The notes below the pieces were generated by a model. That model was given only the letters and a program-made list of their open reading frames with translations. It searched no databases and was not told the origin of the DNA. Shown here piece after piece: positions 1 through 5,959 of a stretch of DNA of 10,890 nt. Both the position numbers and the translations under genes were made by a program. Numbering within the stretch: position 1 is the stretch's first letter; every line of letters begins with the position of its first letter. The DNA is taken from contig CAYQFL010000023.1 of NCBI GenBank assembly GCA_964416905.1, positions 1 to 10,890 of the forward strand. The letters run 5' to 3'. The stretch is from JASKKU01 sp964416905. Lineage in GTDB: Archaea; Nanobdellota; Nanobdellia; Woesearchaeales; JASKKU01.

Positions 1-525
1 ATCAAAGTTGTAGAATATGACGAGAGAGCAAGAGAAGTTGAGTTTGCATTCCCAGACGACATTGTCAGATACAAAGTCTATGCTGGCAAAGATGTAACTG
101 GCGAACAAAAAGAAACTATAACTTACGAAGTTGGTGACACCATCACAGAAGGCGGTGTTATCAAATCCGTTGGCGGAGCTCCATTGCCAGTAGATTTAGC
201 AATCTTAGATACAGAGTTGCCAAATGCTGATGCAGTTAAAGAGGGTAACTATATAGTTGTTGGCGGTCCATGCGTAAATGCAGCTGCTGCAGCTTTACTA
301 GGTAACCCAGCTGACTGTGCAGCAGGTTTCGAGGAAGGTAAAGCAGTTATCCAGCTATTTGAGAACAATGGCAACTATGCATTGTTAGTAGCTGGTTACT
401 CTGGTGCAGATACCTTGCTAGCAACTAAAGTGTTGTACAACTACGAAGACTTTGCTGATGAATTAGAAGGCAAAGACAAGGTTACCATCTCTGGAGCTAA
501 GCTCTCAGACGTAACCTTAGAGTAA
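1..525 (+). CDS. S-layer protein, C-terminal part (5' end outside window)
   Basis: The reading frame is open from base 1 to the TAA at 523-525, giving 174 residues of a longer protein; the ttg at 184 is internal and not the start. The sequence includes VGGPCVNAAAAALLGNP, ADCAAGF, GKAVIQLFE and LLVAGYSGADT followed by a YEDF segment. This is the conserved C-terminal domain of the archaeal S-layer protein family seen in methanogens and DPANN archaea, where it forms the paracrystalline cell envelope. The tail is acidic and valine/threonine-rich, as in surface proteins. Codon use is richer in GC-ending and pyrimidine-ending codons (aac, ggc, gac, gta) than in the neighbouring AT-biased genes, which fits very high expression. 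A strong oligo(T) terminator follows directly. The family call is confident; the N-terminal signal peptide cannot be seen. Confidence 0.88.
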   Translation: MKVVEYDERAREVEFAFPDDIVRYKVYAGKDVTGEQKETITYEVGDTITEGGVIKSVGGAPLPVDLAILDTELPNADAVKEGNYIVVGGPCVNAAAAALLGNPADCAAGFEEGKAVIQLFENNGNYALLVAGYSGADTLLATKVLYNYEDFADELEGKDKVTISGAKLSDVTLE

Positions 526-538
526 ACCTGTAGAAAAC

Positions 539-558
539 TTTTTTTCTTTTTTTTCTTT
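539..558 (+). terminator. Oligo(T) terminator after the S-layer gene
   Basis: The non-template strand carries 7 T, C, 8 T, C, 3 T, beginning 14 nt after the S-layer stop codon. Runs of T without a required hairpin are the intrinsic termination signal of archaeal RNA polymerase. The length of this run suits a heavily transcribed gene that converges on another gene 50 bp away. Confidence 0.75.
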
Positions 559-576
559 AGATTTCTAATAAAAATT

Positions 577-1533
577 TTAATGTAAGAAATAGAATAAATT
601 GTCGCAGGACAAAGGACTAAGCTTGACTTTCTTTGGCAGATTTAGTTTAGAGAAATTAATTTCTTTGGAGAAATCTCCAACAGGTTTATAGTTGAATATA
701 TCTGTAAACACCTTACCATGGCTATCTAGCACTAGATAGTAAGGATAATATCTAATCCTTAGAATCTTATTAGAAAAAGCTTTTCGTGAGTAAAATAAAG
801 ATATTCTTTTTACAATACCCATAATTGATAGAGGCAGTTCCTTCATCTGCTTGTTTATGTGCTTAATAATTTGCTTTTTATCATTATTGATTTTTATGTC
901 GTTATTGTGGTAATAATCACTGTTGGAAGGAAAGCAGGCATAACTGTGATTTTTATACCTTTCTTTTAGAATCTGTTCATTAGGAGTAGGCAACAAATAA
1001 GCAACTTCATAATCAAAATTTTTAAGCTCTTTGTACCATCTTTTGGCTAATTCAATATTCTTTTTCAAAATTTTTATTTGGCTATCTGTCAATCCTTTCC
1101 TTTCTTTATGGAACTCAAAATCGCCGTCTAACCCAAAGCTGAGAAAGAAATTCACTCTCGGATTTTCTTCAATTATAGGCTTTAGTTTATCTATAGGGAT
1201 TGTACCATTACTATTTATGTTGATCATGAACAGATTATCTAATTCTTTGGTTGCTAGTCTTATGATATCACATAATATTGGAGACAAAAAAGGCTCGCCA
1301 CCAGTAACATGAAGCCAGAATACGTCTTTCTTGAGAGTTTTAAACAATTTTTCGTAAAAATCTAAGTTAAGCTCATTCTTGTGATGATATTTCCAGATAT
1401 TACAAAACCTGCATCTGGCATTGCAATTTAGCGTTGGGGTAATTGCCAATTTAAGCGGTTTTTTATCCCCCAATAACCTGATTTTTATAATCTTCTTTGC
1501 TAGAGGAAATAGCTTGTCTAAAGTGACTTCCAT
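577..1533 (-). CDS. Radical SAM domain protein of unknown substrate
   Basis: The protein has a CNARCRFC motif (CX3CX2C, residues 37-44 counting from ATG 1533) that binds the [4Fe-4S] cluster, followed by HVTGGEP (residues 75-81), the SAM-binding GGE motif. A NINSNG segment matches the next strand of the radical SAM TIM barrel. The family cleaves S-adenosylmethionine reductively to make a 5'-deoxyadenosyl radical. The C-terminal half has only two isolated cysteines (YACFP and LSCDN), so there is no SPASM/twitch auxiliary cluster domain and the substrate is unknown. An in-frame TTG at 1581 would add 16 residues. I prefer ATG 1533 (318 aa), because the TATA box at 1584-1591 predicts transcription starting near 1562, downstream of that TTG. 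It diverges from lemA and converges with the S-layer gene. It is rich in Lys, Asn and Tyr; nothing nearby suggests a peptide substrate or pathway. Confidence 0.8.
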   Translation of the reverse strand: MEVTLDKLFPLAKKIIKIRLLGDKKPLKLAITPTLNCNARCRFCNIWKYHHKNELNLDFYEKLFKTLKKDVFWLHVTGGEPFLSPILCDIIRLATKELDNLFMININSNGTIPIDKLKPIIEENPRVNFFLSFGLDGDFEFHKERKGLTDSQIKILKKNIELAKRWYKELKNFDYEVAYLLPTPNEQILKERYKNHSYACFPSNSDYYHNNDIKINNDKKQIIKHINKQMKELPLSIMGIVKRISLFYSRKAFSNKILRIRYYPYYLVLDSHGKVFTDIFNYKPVGDFSKEINFSKLNLPKKVKLSPLSCDNLFYFLH

Positions 1534-1583
1534 AACCCTAGAAAATTCACGTGGATATATAAAGTTAATGTAGTTTAACAAAC

Positions 1584-1591
1584 TTTATAAA
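1584..1591. promoter_or_regulatory. Symmetric TATA box shared by divergent radical SAM and lemA genes
   Basis: TTTATAAA is its own reverse complement. Measured from its centre, +26 gives 1614, two bases before the lemA ATG (1616), so lemA mRNA would be leaderless. Going -26 on the other strand gives about 1562, leaving a 28-nt leader before ATG 1533 of the radical SAM gene. A second AT-rich element (TTATAATA, about 1596-1603) is placed too close to either start to fit as well. Spacing matches archaeal TBP/TFB promoters; use in both directions is inferred. Confidence 0.6.
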
Positions 1592-1615
1592 CTCTTATAA
1601 TATTGTAAAAATAAA

Positions 1616-2164
1616 ATGATAGGCATAATTTTAATTATACTTGCGGTTATTGTGATATTTGTTTTCATAGGCTTGTACAATCGCATAATCGAATTAGAAA
1701 ACCGTATAGATAATGCTGCTTCGCAAATAGATGTGCAGCTTAAAAAGAGAGCGGATTTAGTACCTAATTTAGTTGAAACTGTTAAAGGTTACGCAGCGCA
1801 TGAAAAAGGCATTCTTGAGAGGGTTACCGAGTTAAGAACTCAGTTGATGAAAGCTAAAGATATTCAGACAAAAACAAAGGTTGGCAATCAGTTGCAGGAA
1901 GCGTTAAAGAGCATTTTTGCTGTAGCCGAAAATTATCCAAACTTAAAAGCTAACGAGAACTTTTTGCATCTACAGCAGGAATTGTCAGACATTGAAGACA
2001 AAATTGCTTACGCAAGGCAATTCTTTAATGACTCAGTTTTGGCTTTTAATAACCTTGTTGAGAAATTCCCAGGAAACATTGTTGCAAAGATGATGAATAG
2101 AACAGAGAAGAATTACCTTGAAATTCCTGAATCAGATAAAGAGCCTGTAAAGGTTAAGTTTTAA
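1616..2164 (+). CDS. lemA: LemA family membrane protein
   Basis: This is a 182-residue LemA protein, the usual family length. Residues 2-20 form one N-terminal transmembrane helix (IGIILIILAVIVIFVFIGL). After it comes the diagnostic LemA segment YNRIIELENRIDNAASQIDVQLKKRADLVPNLVETVKGYAAHE, split here as YNRIIELENRIDNAASQID, VQLKKRADLVPNLVETVKG and YAAHE, then a long helical region with LQQELSDIEDKIAYARQFFNDSV and a short beta-like tail (split: LQQELSDIEDKIAY, ARQFFNDSV). Known LemA structures are helical bundles anchored in the membrane, of unclear biochemical function. The gene is leaderless by promoter spacing and lies 33 bp before htpX. LemA-HtpX neighbours are common in bacteria and archaea, suggesting a joint role in membrane protein quality control or envelope stress. 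Confidence 0.93.
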   Translation: MIGIILIILAVIVIFVFIGLYNRIIELENRIDNAASQIDVQLKKRADLVPNLVETVKGYAAHEKGILERVTELRTQLMKAKDIQTKTKVGNQLQEALKSIFAVAENYPNLKANENFLHLQQELSDIEDKIAYARQFFNDSVLAFNNLVEKFPGNIVAKMMNRTEKNYLEIPESDKEPVKVKF

Positions 2165-2171
2165 TTATTTC

Positions 2172-2179
2172 TTTTTTTT
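2172..2179 (+). terminator. Eight-T run between lemA and htpX, possible partial terminator
   Basis: A run of eight T (2172-2179) lies 8 nt after the lemA stop and just before the htpX ribosome site. In archaea such a run can release part of the transcripts. Here it may lower htpX expression relative to lemA rather than end the operon, since no good TATA box lies between the two genes. Confidence 0.35.
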
Positions 2180-2197
2180 GAATTGCGGGGGATAAAA

Positions 2198-3082
2198 ATG
2201 CAGAAGGTAAATTTCTATGATGAAATAAAAAGAAACAAAGTCCTCTCATGGTTTTTATTGATTTTCTCAGTTGTTTTCACAGCTTTATTTATCTGGGTAA
2301 TTAGCATAGCTTTTGGTTTAGATGCTTACATTATGTTGATAATTGCAATAGTCATTGCATTTTTGACATCTTACTTGTCGTATATTAACTCTGACAAAAT
2401 AGCTATTGCAATGGCAAAAGCTTTTCCTGCAGATGATGTTAAGTACAGACATTTAAACAATATGGTTGAAGGTTTAGCAATAGCTTCTGGTATTCCAAAG
2501 CCAAAGGTTTACATCATGCCTTCTCCTGAAATTAACGCTTTCGCAACAGGTAAAGATCCAAAACATGCTGTTGTCTGTGTTACGAAAGGAGCTTTAGAAC
2601 AACTTACTGACTCAGAATTGGAGGGAGTTTTGGCTCATGAGTTAAGCCATATAAAGCATTATGATATAAGGTATGTAACTATTGCCACAGTAGTTGTTGG
2701 CCTTGTATCAATCCTTTCTCAAATATTGTTAAGAAGCTTATGGTTTAGAGGAAGCGATGATAGAAACGGAAACGCAATATTTCTTATAATAGGCATAGCT
2801 TTAGCGATAATCTCGCCAATTATCTTAAGATTGGTTTATTTTGCAATCTCAAGAAAACGCGAGTTTATGGCAGATGCAGGTTCTGTTGAAATAACCAGGA
2901 ATCCAAAAGGCCTTATTTCAGCCCTTAGGAAAATTGAGCAGTTTTACAAACTAAACAAGAAAACACTCGTTTCAAAATCAACTGCACCAATGTATATAAG
3001 TGACCCTTATGCAATTATGGCAAAAGCTTTCAGCACGCACCCACCATTAGAGGAAAGAATAAAGAAATTGGAACAGATGTAA
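2198..3082 (+). CDS. htpX: HtpX family membrane zinc metalloprotease
   Basis: M48-family protease, 294 aa from ATG 2198. The G-rich ribosome site at 2187-2191 (GGGGG) lies 6 nt before this ATG; an upstream in-frame TTG at 2183 would overlap that site and is rejected. The zinc motif HELSH is at residues 147-151 and the third ligand is the Glu of KREFMADAGS near residue 222. Four hydrophobic segments (about 16-35, 42-63, 160-178 and 194-216) place the active site on the cytoplasmic face, as in E. coli HtpX. The N-terminal linker contains the conserved PKPKVYIMPSPEINAFATG region. The C-terminal STHPPLEERIKKLEQ motif is typical of the family. HtpX degrades misfolded membrane proteins. It follows lemA in an apparent operon. 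Confidence 0.95.
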   Translation: MQKVNFYDEIKRNKVLSWFLLIFSVVFTALFIWVISIAFGLDAYIMLIIAIVIAFLTSYLSYINSDKIAIAMAKAFPADDVKYRHLNNMVEGLAIASGIPKPKVYIMPSPEINAFATGKDPKHAVVCVTKGALEQLTDSELEGVLAHELSHIKHYDIRYVTIATVVVGLVSILSQILLRSLWFRGSDDRNGNAIFLIIGIALAIISPIILRLVYFAISRKREFMADAGSVEITRNPKGLISALRKIEQFYKLNKKTLVSKSTAPMYISDPYAIMAKAFSTHPPLEERIKKLEQM

Positions 3083-3100
3083 AATATATCCCGATAGAAC

Positions 3101-3115
3101 TTTTTGTCTTTTCTT
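3101..3115 (+). terminator. T-rich terminator after htpX
   Basis: A pyrimidine-rich stretch of T runs interrupted by G and C starts 19 nt after the htpX stop. It touches the 3' end of the convergent pilin-like gene, so the two transcription units meet in about 30 bp. Confidence 0.45.
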
Positions 3116-3440
3116 AACCCTCCGTAAATACTTCTCCTGGATTTCCATTATCTGTTCCTAGAGAGCTAGGTTCACCTGCTATTTTACAACAACAAACTTT
3201 TCCAACTTGAATGTCTGTAAAAATTCCTTTAGCAATTTTCTCGTCACCAGCATTACATTCTGATTTTAATGTCCAACGACATAAAGGATTGCTTTCACAC
3301 TTTTGATCTACAATATTATCTGTGTTATTAGTAATATTCCTCATTCCTCCAGTAAATATCAAAATAATCACTACCAGGACCACAACAACAATGATTCCTA
3401 CAACAACATATCCTAGGCTTAAACCCTGTGCTTTTTTCAT
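3114..3440 (-). CDS. Pilin-like cysteine-rich secreted protein, array copy A (last in array)
   Basis: 108 aa. It starts MKKAQGLSLGYVVVG followed by an unbroken hydrophobic helix to about residue 30 (ending IFTGG). This is a class III (prepilin-type) signal-like N-terminus: a short basic head, a G-L-S-L turn, then a helix that would stay as the assembly or membrane stem. The mature part carries sequons NIT and NNT and the cysteine pattern QKCE..LC..W..KSEC...G.F.D...GKVCCCK, shared with its neighbours. Unlike them, it has a hydrophilic C-terminal extension rich in Gly, Ser, Asn and Glu after the CCC. No SD is visible and no clear TATA lies in the 44-bp gap behind copy B, so it is probably read through from upstream copies. 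No named family is recognised beyond the pilin-like leader; the surface location is inferred. Confidence 0.75.
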   Translation of the reverse strand: MKKAQGLSLGYVVVGIIVVVVLVVIILIFTGGMRNITNNTDNIVDQKCESNPLCRWTLKSECNAGDEKIAKGIFTDIQVGKVCCCKIAGEPSSLGTDNGNPGEVFTEG

Positions 3441-3484
3441 TTTACTTGTATTATTACTGAAAATCTTTATGGAGGAATTCCTGT

Positions 3485-3739
3485 TTAATCACAGCAACAA
3501 ACTTTGCCTACTTGCAGATCTGTGAACACTCCTTCTTTTACTGTGCCAGTACATTCAGATTTTAGTTTCCAAGTACAACCACTAGTTGGGGTTTGGCATT
3601 TTTGATTTGAAATATTTTCTACTGGATTAATAACGTTATTCATTCCTCCAGTAAATATCAAAATAATCACTACTAAAACCACAACTGCAATGATGCCAAC
3701 AACAACATATCCTAAGCTTAAACCTTGTGCCTTTTTCAT
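3485..3739 (-). CDS. Pilin-like cysteine-rich secreted protein, array copy B
   Basis: 84 aa from ATG 3739. The start is set by a perfect archaeal SD, GGTGAGA at 3742-3748 (minus strand), spaced 2-6 nt from the ATG depending on which bases pair. A 22-residue upstream extension of the frame is only the copied 3' tail of the neighbouring gene and spacer. The N-terminus MKKAQGLSLGYVVVGIIAVV is identical to copy C in protein. The mature domain has the aligned sequon NIS four residues before the first Cys, then QKCQ, SGC, KSEC and GKVCCCD. The first 98 coding bases and the spacer match copy C with two mismatches, but the remainder of the coding region is only distantly related. It ends 44 bp before copy A, probably in one transcript. 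Confidence 0.78.
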   Translation of the reverse strand: MKKAQGLSLGYVVVGIIAVVVLVVIILIFTGGMNNVINPVENISNQKCQTPTSGCTWKLKSECTGTVKEGVFTDLQVGKVCCCD

Positions 3740-3786
3740 TTTCTCACCATTATGTTTGTAAAAGTACAATTTACTTAGTTGCCTTA
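3642..3786 (-). repeat. Direct repeat unit, downstream copy (gene B 5' end + spacer + gene C 3' tail)
   Basis: 145 bp match 3922-4066 at an offset of 280 bp with only two mismatches (3662 and 3665); 3666-3786 is identical over 121 bp. The unit covers the start of one pilin-like gene, the spacer with its SD, and the last codons of the gene before it. Its limits therefore cut across genes rather than following them. This is expected from unequal crossover or gene conversion in a tandem array. Confidence 0.9.
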
Positions 3787-4019
3787 ACACAGCAAACTTT
3801 GCCAACTTCTAAGTCGCTAAACGAACCGAGTAGTTGTTTTTCACCATCTAAACATTTTTCTCTCCACTGACCTTCACATGTTTGGCCGGTAATATTATCT
3901 GCAGTCTCATTTAGTGGCTGTATTCCTCCAGTAAATATCAATATGATCACTACTAAAACCACAACTGCAATGATGCCAACAACAACATATCCTAAGCTTA
4001 AACCTTGTGCCTTTTTCAT
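3771..4019 (-). CDS. Pilin-like cysteine-rich secreted protein, array copy C
   Basis: 82 aa from ATG 4019, preceded by SD GGTGAGA at 4022-4028. The N-terminal 33 residues (prepilin-like leader, hydrophobic stem and the TGG turn) equal copy B. The mature part has two sequons, NET and NIT, the latter four residues before the first Cys, then QTCE, REKC, SFSDLEVGKVCCVKATK. It lacks the extra cysteine that A and B have between the first Cys and the W/K-rich segment, and has CC rather than CCC at the end, leaving four conserved cysteines that could form two disulfides. It lies 31 bp upstream of copy B. Function is unknown; the likely role is a minor pilin or an anchored surface protein. Confidence 0.78.
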   Translation of the reverse strand: MKKAQGLSLGYVVVGIIAVVVLVVIILIFTGGIQPLNETADNITGQTCEGQWREKCLDGEKQLLGSFSDLEVGKVCCVKATK

Positions 4020-4066
4020 TTTCTCACCATTATGTTTGTAAAAGTACAATTTACTTAGTTGCCTTA
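3922..4066 (-). repeat. Direct repeat unit, upstream copy, running into the assembly gap
   Basis: Partner of the repeat at 3642-3786. Identity continues right up to the first N, so the assembly broke where repeat copies could no longer be told apart. The true repeat may extend into the gap. Confidence 0.9.
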
Positions 4067-4189
4067 NNNNNNNNNNNNNNNNNNNNNNNNNNNNNNNNNN
4101 NNNNNNNNNNNNNNNNNNNNNNNNNNNNNNNNNNNNNNNNNNNNNNNNNNNNNNNNNNNNNNNNNNCTTAAACCTTGTGCTTTTTTCAT
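4051..4189 (-). CDS. Pilin-like protein copy D, interrupted by the assembly gap
   Basis: Only the two ends are visible. The 5' end (4167-4189) encodes MKKAQGL and part of the next codon, from ATG 4189, with SD AGGTGAT at 4194-4200. The 3' end (4051-4066) encodes K-A-T-K-stop, identical to the end of copy C. A normal copy is about 250 bp but only 39 bp are seen, and the N block is a fixed 100, so the real gap must be longer. The two ends may belong to one gene or to different copies with further genes between them. Apparent continuity of frame across the N block means nothing. Confidence 0.65.
4067..4166. other. Assembly gap, 100 N
   Basis: Exactly 100 N, the conventional placeholder for a gap of unknown size. 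It lies inside a tandem array whose flanks are near-identical to other copies, so it almost certainly hides at least about 200 bp of one pilin-like gene and possibly several copies. Confidence 0.95.
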
Positions 4190-4241
4190 TTTTATCACCT
4201 GTGAGCATAATTTTGTGATTTTATTTTATTTATTTTGCGAT

Positions 4242-4517
4242 TTATTTTTTCTTAACACAGCAAACCTTACCCATATTTTGAGGTTCTAATGCGTCTAGGA
4301 AGCCTGAAGTTAACGGTTCTTCATCATTTTTACATTTGTCTGGTGAATCTTCCCAATGGCCGATTTGTTCGCATTTTTGATTAGTTATGTTCATCGTTGT
4401 CTTGTGGAAAGGTGTTATCCCGGAGGTAAAAATCAATATAATTACTACTAACACAACTAAAGAAATAATGCCGATAATCACATAATTCAAGCTTAACCCT
4501 TCCGCTTTTTTAGACAT
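4242..4517 (-). CDS. Pilin-like cysteine-rich secreted protein, array copy E (first in array)
   Basis: 91 aa, starting MSKKAEGLSLNYVIIG with a hydrophobic helix to about residue 32. This is the most diverged copy: the DNA of its leader no longer matches B or C closely, though the protein does. The mature part has sequon NIT four residues before QKCE, then a HWEDS segment, DKC, a GFLDAL segment and GKVCCVKKK. The four cysteines of copy C are kept. SD GAGGAT (4522-4527) supports ATG 4517. As the copy nearest the divergent promoter region, it is the likely first gene of an E-D-C-B-A transcript, although the 52-bp E/D spacer is AT-rich enough to hold another start. The divergence suggests an older member from which the others were copied. 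Confidence 0.75.
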   Translation of the reverse strand: MSKKAEGLSLNYVIIGIISLVVLVVIILIFTSGITPFHKTTMNITNQKCEQIGHWEDSPDKCKNDEEPLTSGFLDALEPQNMGKVCCVKKK

Positions 4518-4696
4518 TTTAATCCTCTAAATTAACCAGTAAAAATTTCAACGAATTCTGCGCGTTTGATTTTAAACAGATACCAGTATACAAAAAAGGT
4601 AAATTGAACTATTTAAATTTTTCTTTTTTTATGATTTGAATAAATTACTTTTTACAAACTAAATCTTTAAATATAGGTTTCCTAATTTTTGTACGT
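4518..4696. promoter_or_regulatory. Divergent intergenic region between pilin-like array and kinase-deaminase
   Basis: 179 bp of AT-rich DNA without a credible gene. For the plus strand, TTTAAATA at 4666-4673 lies 27 bp (centre) before ATG 4697, so that mRNA is probably leaderless. For the minus strand, TTTAAAAT at 4569-4576 would start transcription near 4546 and leave a leader of about 29 nt that includes the SD of copy E. ATTTAAAT at 4611-4618 is an alternative. The plus-strand box is the better supported. Confidence 0.5.
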
Positions 4697-5830
4697 ATGA
4701 TACTTGGCATAACAGGGTTTAATGCTTCTGGGAAATCTACTGTGGCGAAATACCTTGAAGGAAAGGGTTTTCTATACCTTTCAATGAATAAGATTCTCTC
4801 TGAAGAATGCAAGAAAAGGGGTATATCTAATGATAGAGATAACCTTGTTGTTGTGGCTAATGAATTAAGAGCAGAATTAGGGCCAAGCGCTTTAGTTAAA
4901 ATTGCAAAGAATTATTTTAACAATGCAGAAAATATTGTTATCGAAAGCCTGAGGAATCCAGAAGAAGTTAGAGAATTAAGGAATGAAACCAATTTTTATC
5001 TTTTAGGAATGAATGCTGATATTAAATTAAGGTACGAGAGGGCTAAGCAAAGAGCAAGAGATAATGAAATAATAAGCTTTGAAAAATTCATAGCTAATGA
5101 AAAAAGAGAATTATCTAATGATAGCGAGAATGCACAAAAGCTATTAGATACTTATAAATTGAAAGATTTTGAGATAATTAATGATCAAGATTTAGAAAAC
5201 CTGTATGAAAGAATTGATATTCTCTTATCTCTAATCAAATCAAACGATTCGCCTTACAAAAGGTTTGACAACTCATATGTTACAATCTATAAGATTGGCG
5301 AGAAAGTTATTCTTAGGCCTTTTAAAGACAAGTATTATCTAAGCATAGCTAGAGAGGTTGCAAAAAGGAGCACTTGTTTGAATGTTAGGTACGGAGCAAT
5401 CCTTGTTAAAGATGACCAGATAATTTCAACAGGTTATGTTGGCGCTCCTAGAGGAGTTATGTCTTCTTTAGACAAAGGTTTTTGTTTAAGGCGAAGCTTA
5501 AACATTCCTTCAGGTAGTAATTATGAAATATGCAGGAGCGTTCATGCTGAACAGAACGCAATAATAAACGCAGCGAGAGCAGGGACAAGCTTGCTAGGCG
5601 CATCGCTTTATTTCTTTGGTGAAAAATACAATAGTGATGGTTCTTTATCTTTGGTTAATGGTTACCCTTGTTTTATTTGCAAGAAAATGATTTTAAATGC
5701 AGGCATTAAGAGGTTTATCTCTGTGAATGATAAAGGCGAGATTACTTATTATGATGTGGATGAGTGGCGCAGCCATTGGCAAGAGCATGATATGTTAGAT
5801 GATCAAGTTAAATATTCAGCAAAGTATTAG
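4697..5830 (+). CDS. P-loop kinase-like / dCMP deaminase fusion protein
   Basis: 377 aa. Residues 1 to about 180 are a P-loop NTPase with Walker A GFNASGKST (7-15) and an ESLRNPEEVRELR segment. This resembles the UPF0200/dephospho-CoA-kinase-like family of archaea (IRS..EVE motif, R..KR lid-type arginines, RREL-like stretch). Residues about 207-365 are a zinc deaminase of the dCMP deaminase type: CRSVHAEQNAI gives His283 and catalytic Glu285, and PCFICKK gives Cys325 and Cys328. dCMP deaminase makes dUMP for dTMP synthesis. All zinc and catalytic residues are present, so the deaminase should be active; the kinase domain could bind nucleotide for regulation. Similar architectures are known in yeast Dcd1 and in the antiphage deaminases AvcD/DcdV. 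This copy is shorter than the antiphage ones, so housekeeping and defence roles remain open. The gene stands alone and is leaderless by TATA spacing. Confidence 0.87.
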   Translation: MILGITGFNASGKSTVAKYLEGKGFLYLSMNKILSEECKKRGISNDRDNLVVVANELRAELGPSALVKIAKNYFNNAENIVIESLRNPEEVRELRNETNFYLLGMNADIKLRYERAKQRARDNEIISFEKFIANEKRELSNDSENAQKLLDTYKLKDFEIINDQDLENLYERIDILLSLIKSNDSPYKRFDNSYVTIYKIGEKVILRPFKDKYYLSIAREVAKRSTCLNVRYGAILVKDDQIISTGYVGAPRGVMSSLDKGFCLRRSLNIPSGSNYEICRSVHAEQNAIINAARAGTSLLGASLYFFGEKYNSDGSLSLVNGYPCFICKKMILNAGIKRFISVNDKGEITYYDVDEWRSHWQEHDMLDDQVKYSAKY

Positions 5831-5959
5831 ATTTTCTAAATTCTGTTCTTAATCAATGTTAACATTGATTACTACTATCTACAACGAGTTCATACACTTA
5901 GATAACATAAATTTTATAAATAAGAGCTCATCAACAAAAAATGTTTTTTTAAATTCAAT
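5831..5959. other. Spacer with palindrome and tRNA-Ile promoter
   Basis: 5850-5871 is a perfect 22-bp palindrome (TAATCAATGTT and its mirror complement), 19 nt after the deaminase stop. It could be a terminator-like hairpin or a dimer-binding operator. TTTATAAA at 5913-5920 is a TATA box whose predicted start (about 5943) lies some 17 nt before the tRNA. A run of eight T at 5944-5951 would fall at the very start of that transcript. Confidence 0.6.

Noticed and set aside
1031..1312. Plus-strand frame of 93 codons opposite the radical SAM gene
   Set aside because: It lies wholly antisense to the conserved CNARCRFC/GGEP gene and has no motif or start signals.
3322..3525. Plus-strand threonine/proline-rich frame in the array
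   Set aside because: It is the complement of the hydrophobic leader of pilin-like copy A; no ribosome site or TATA box.
3642..4066. CRISPR-like repeats
   Set aside because: The repeats are long, coding, and separated by coding heads rather than by short unique spacers of uniform length.
4059..4289. Plus-strand frame across the N block
   Set aside because: Most of it is N, and the rest is the reverse strand of the pilin-like genes.
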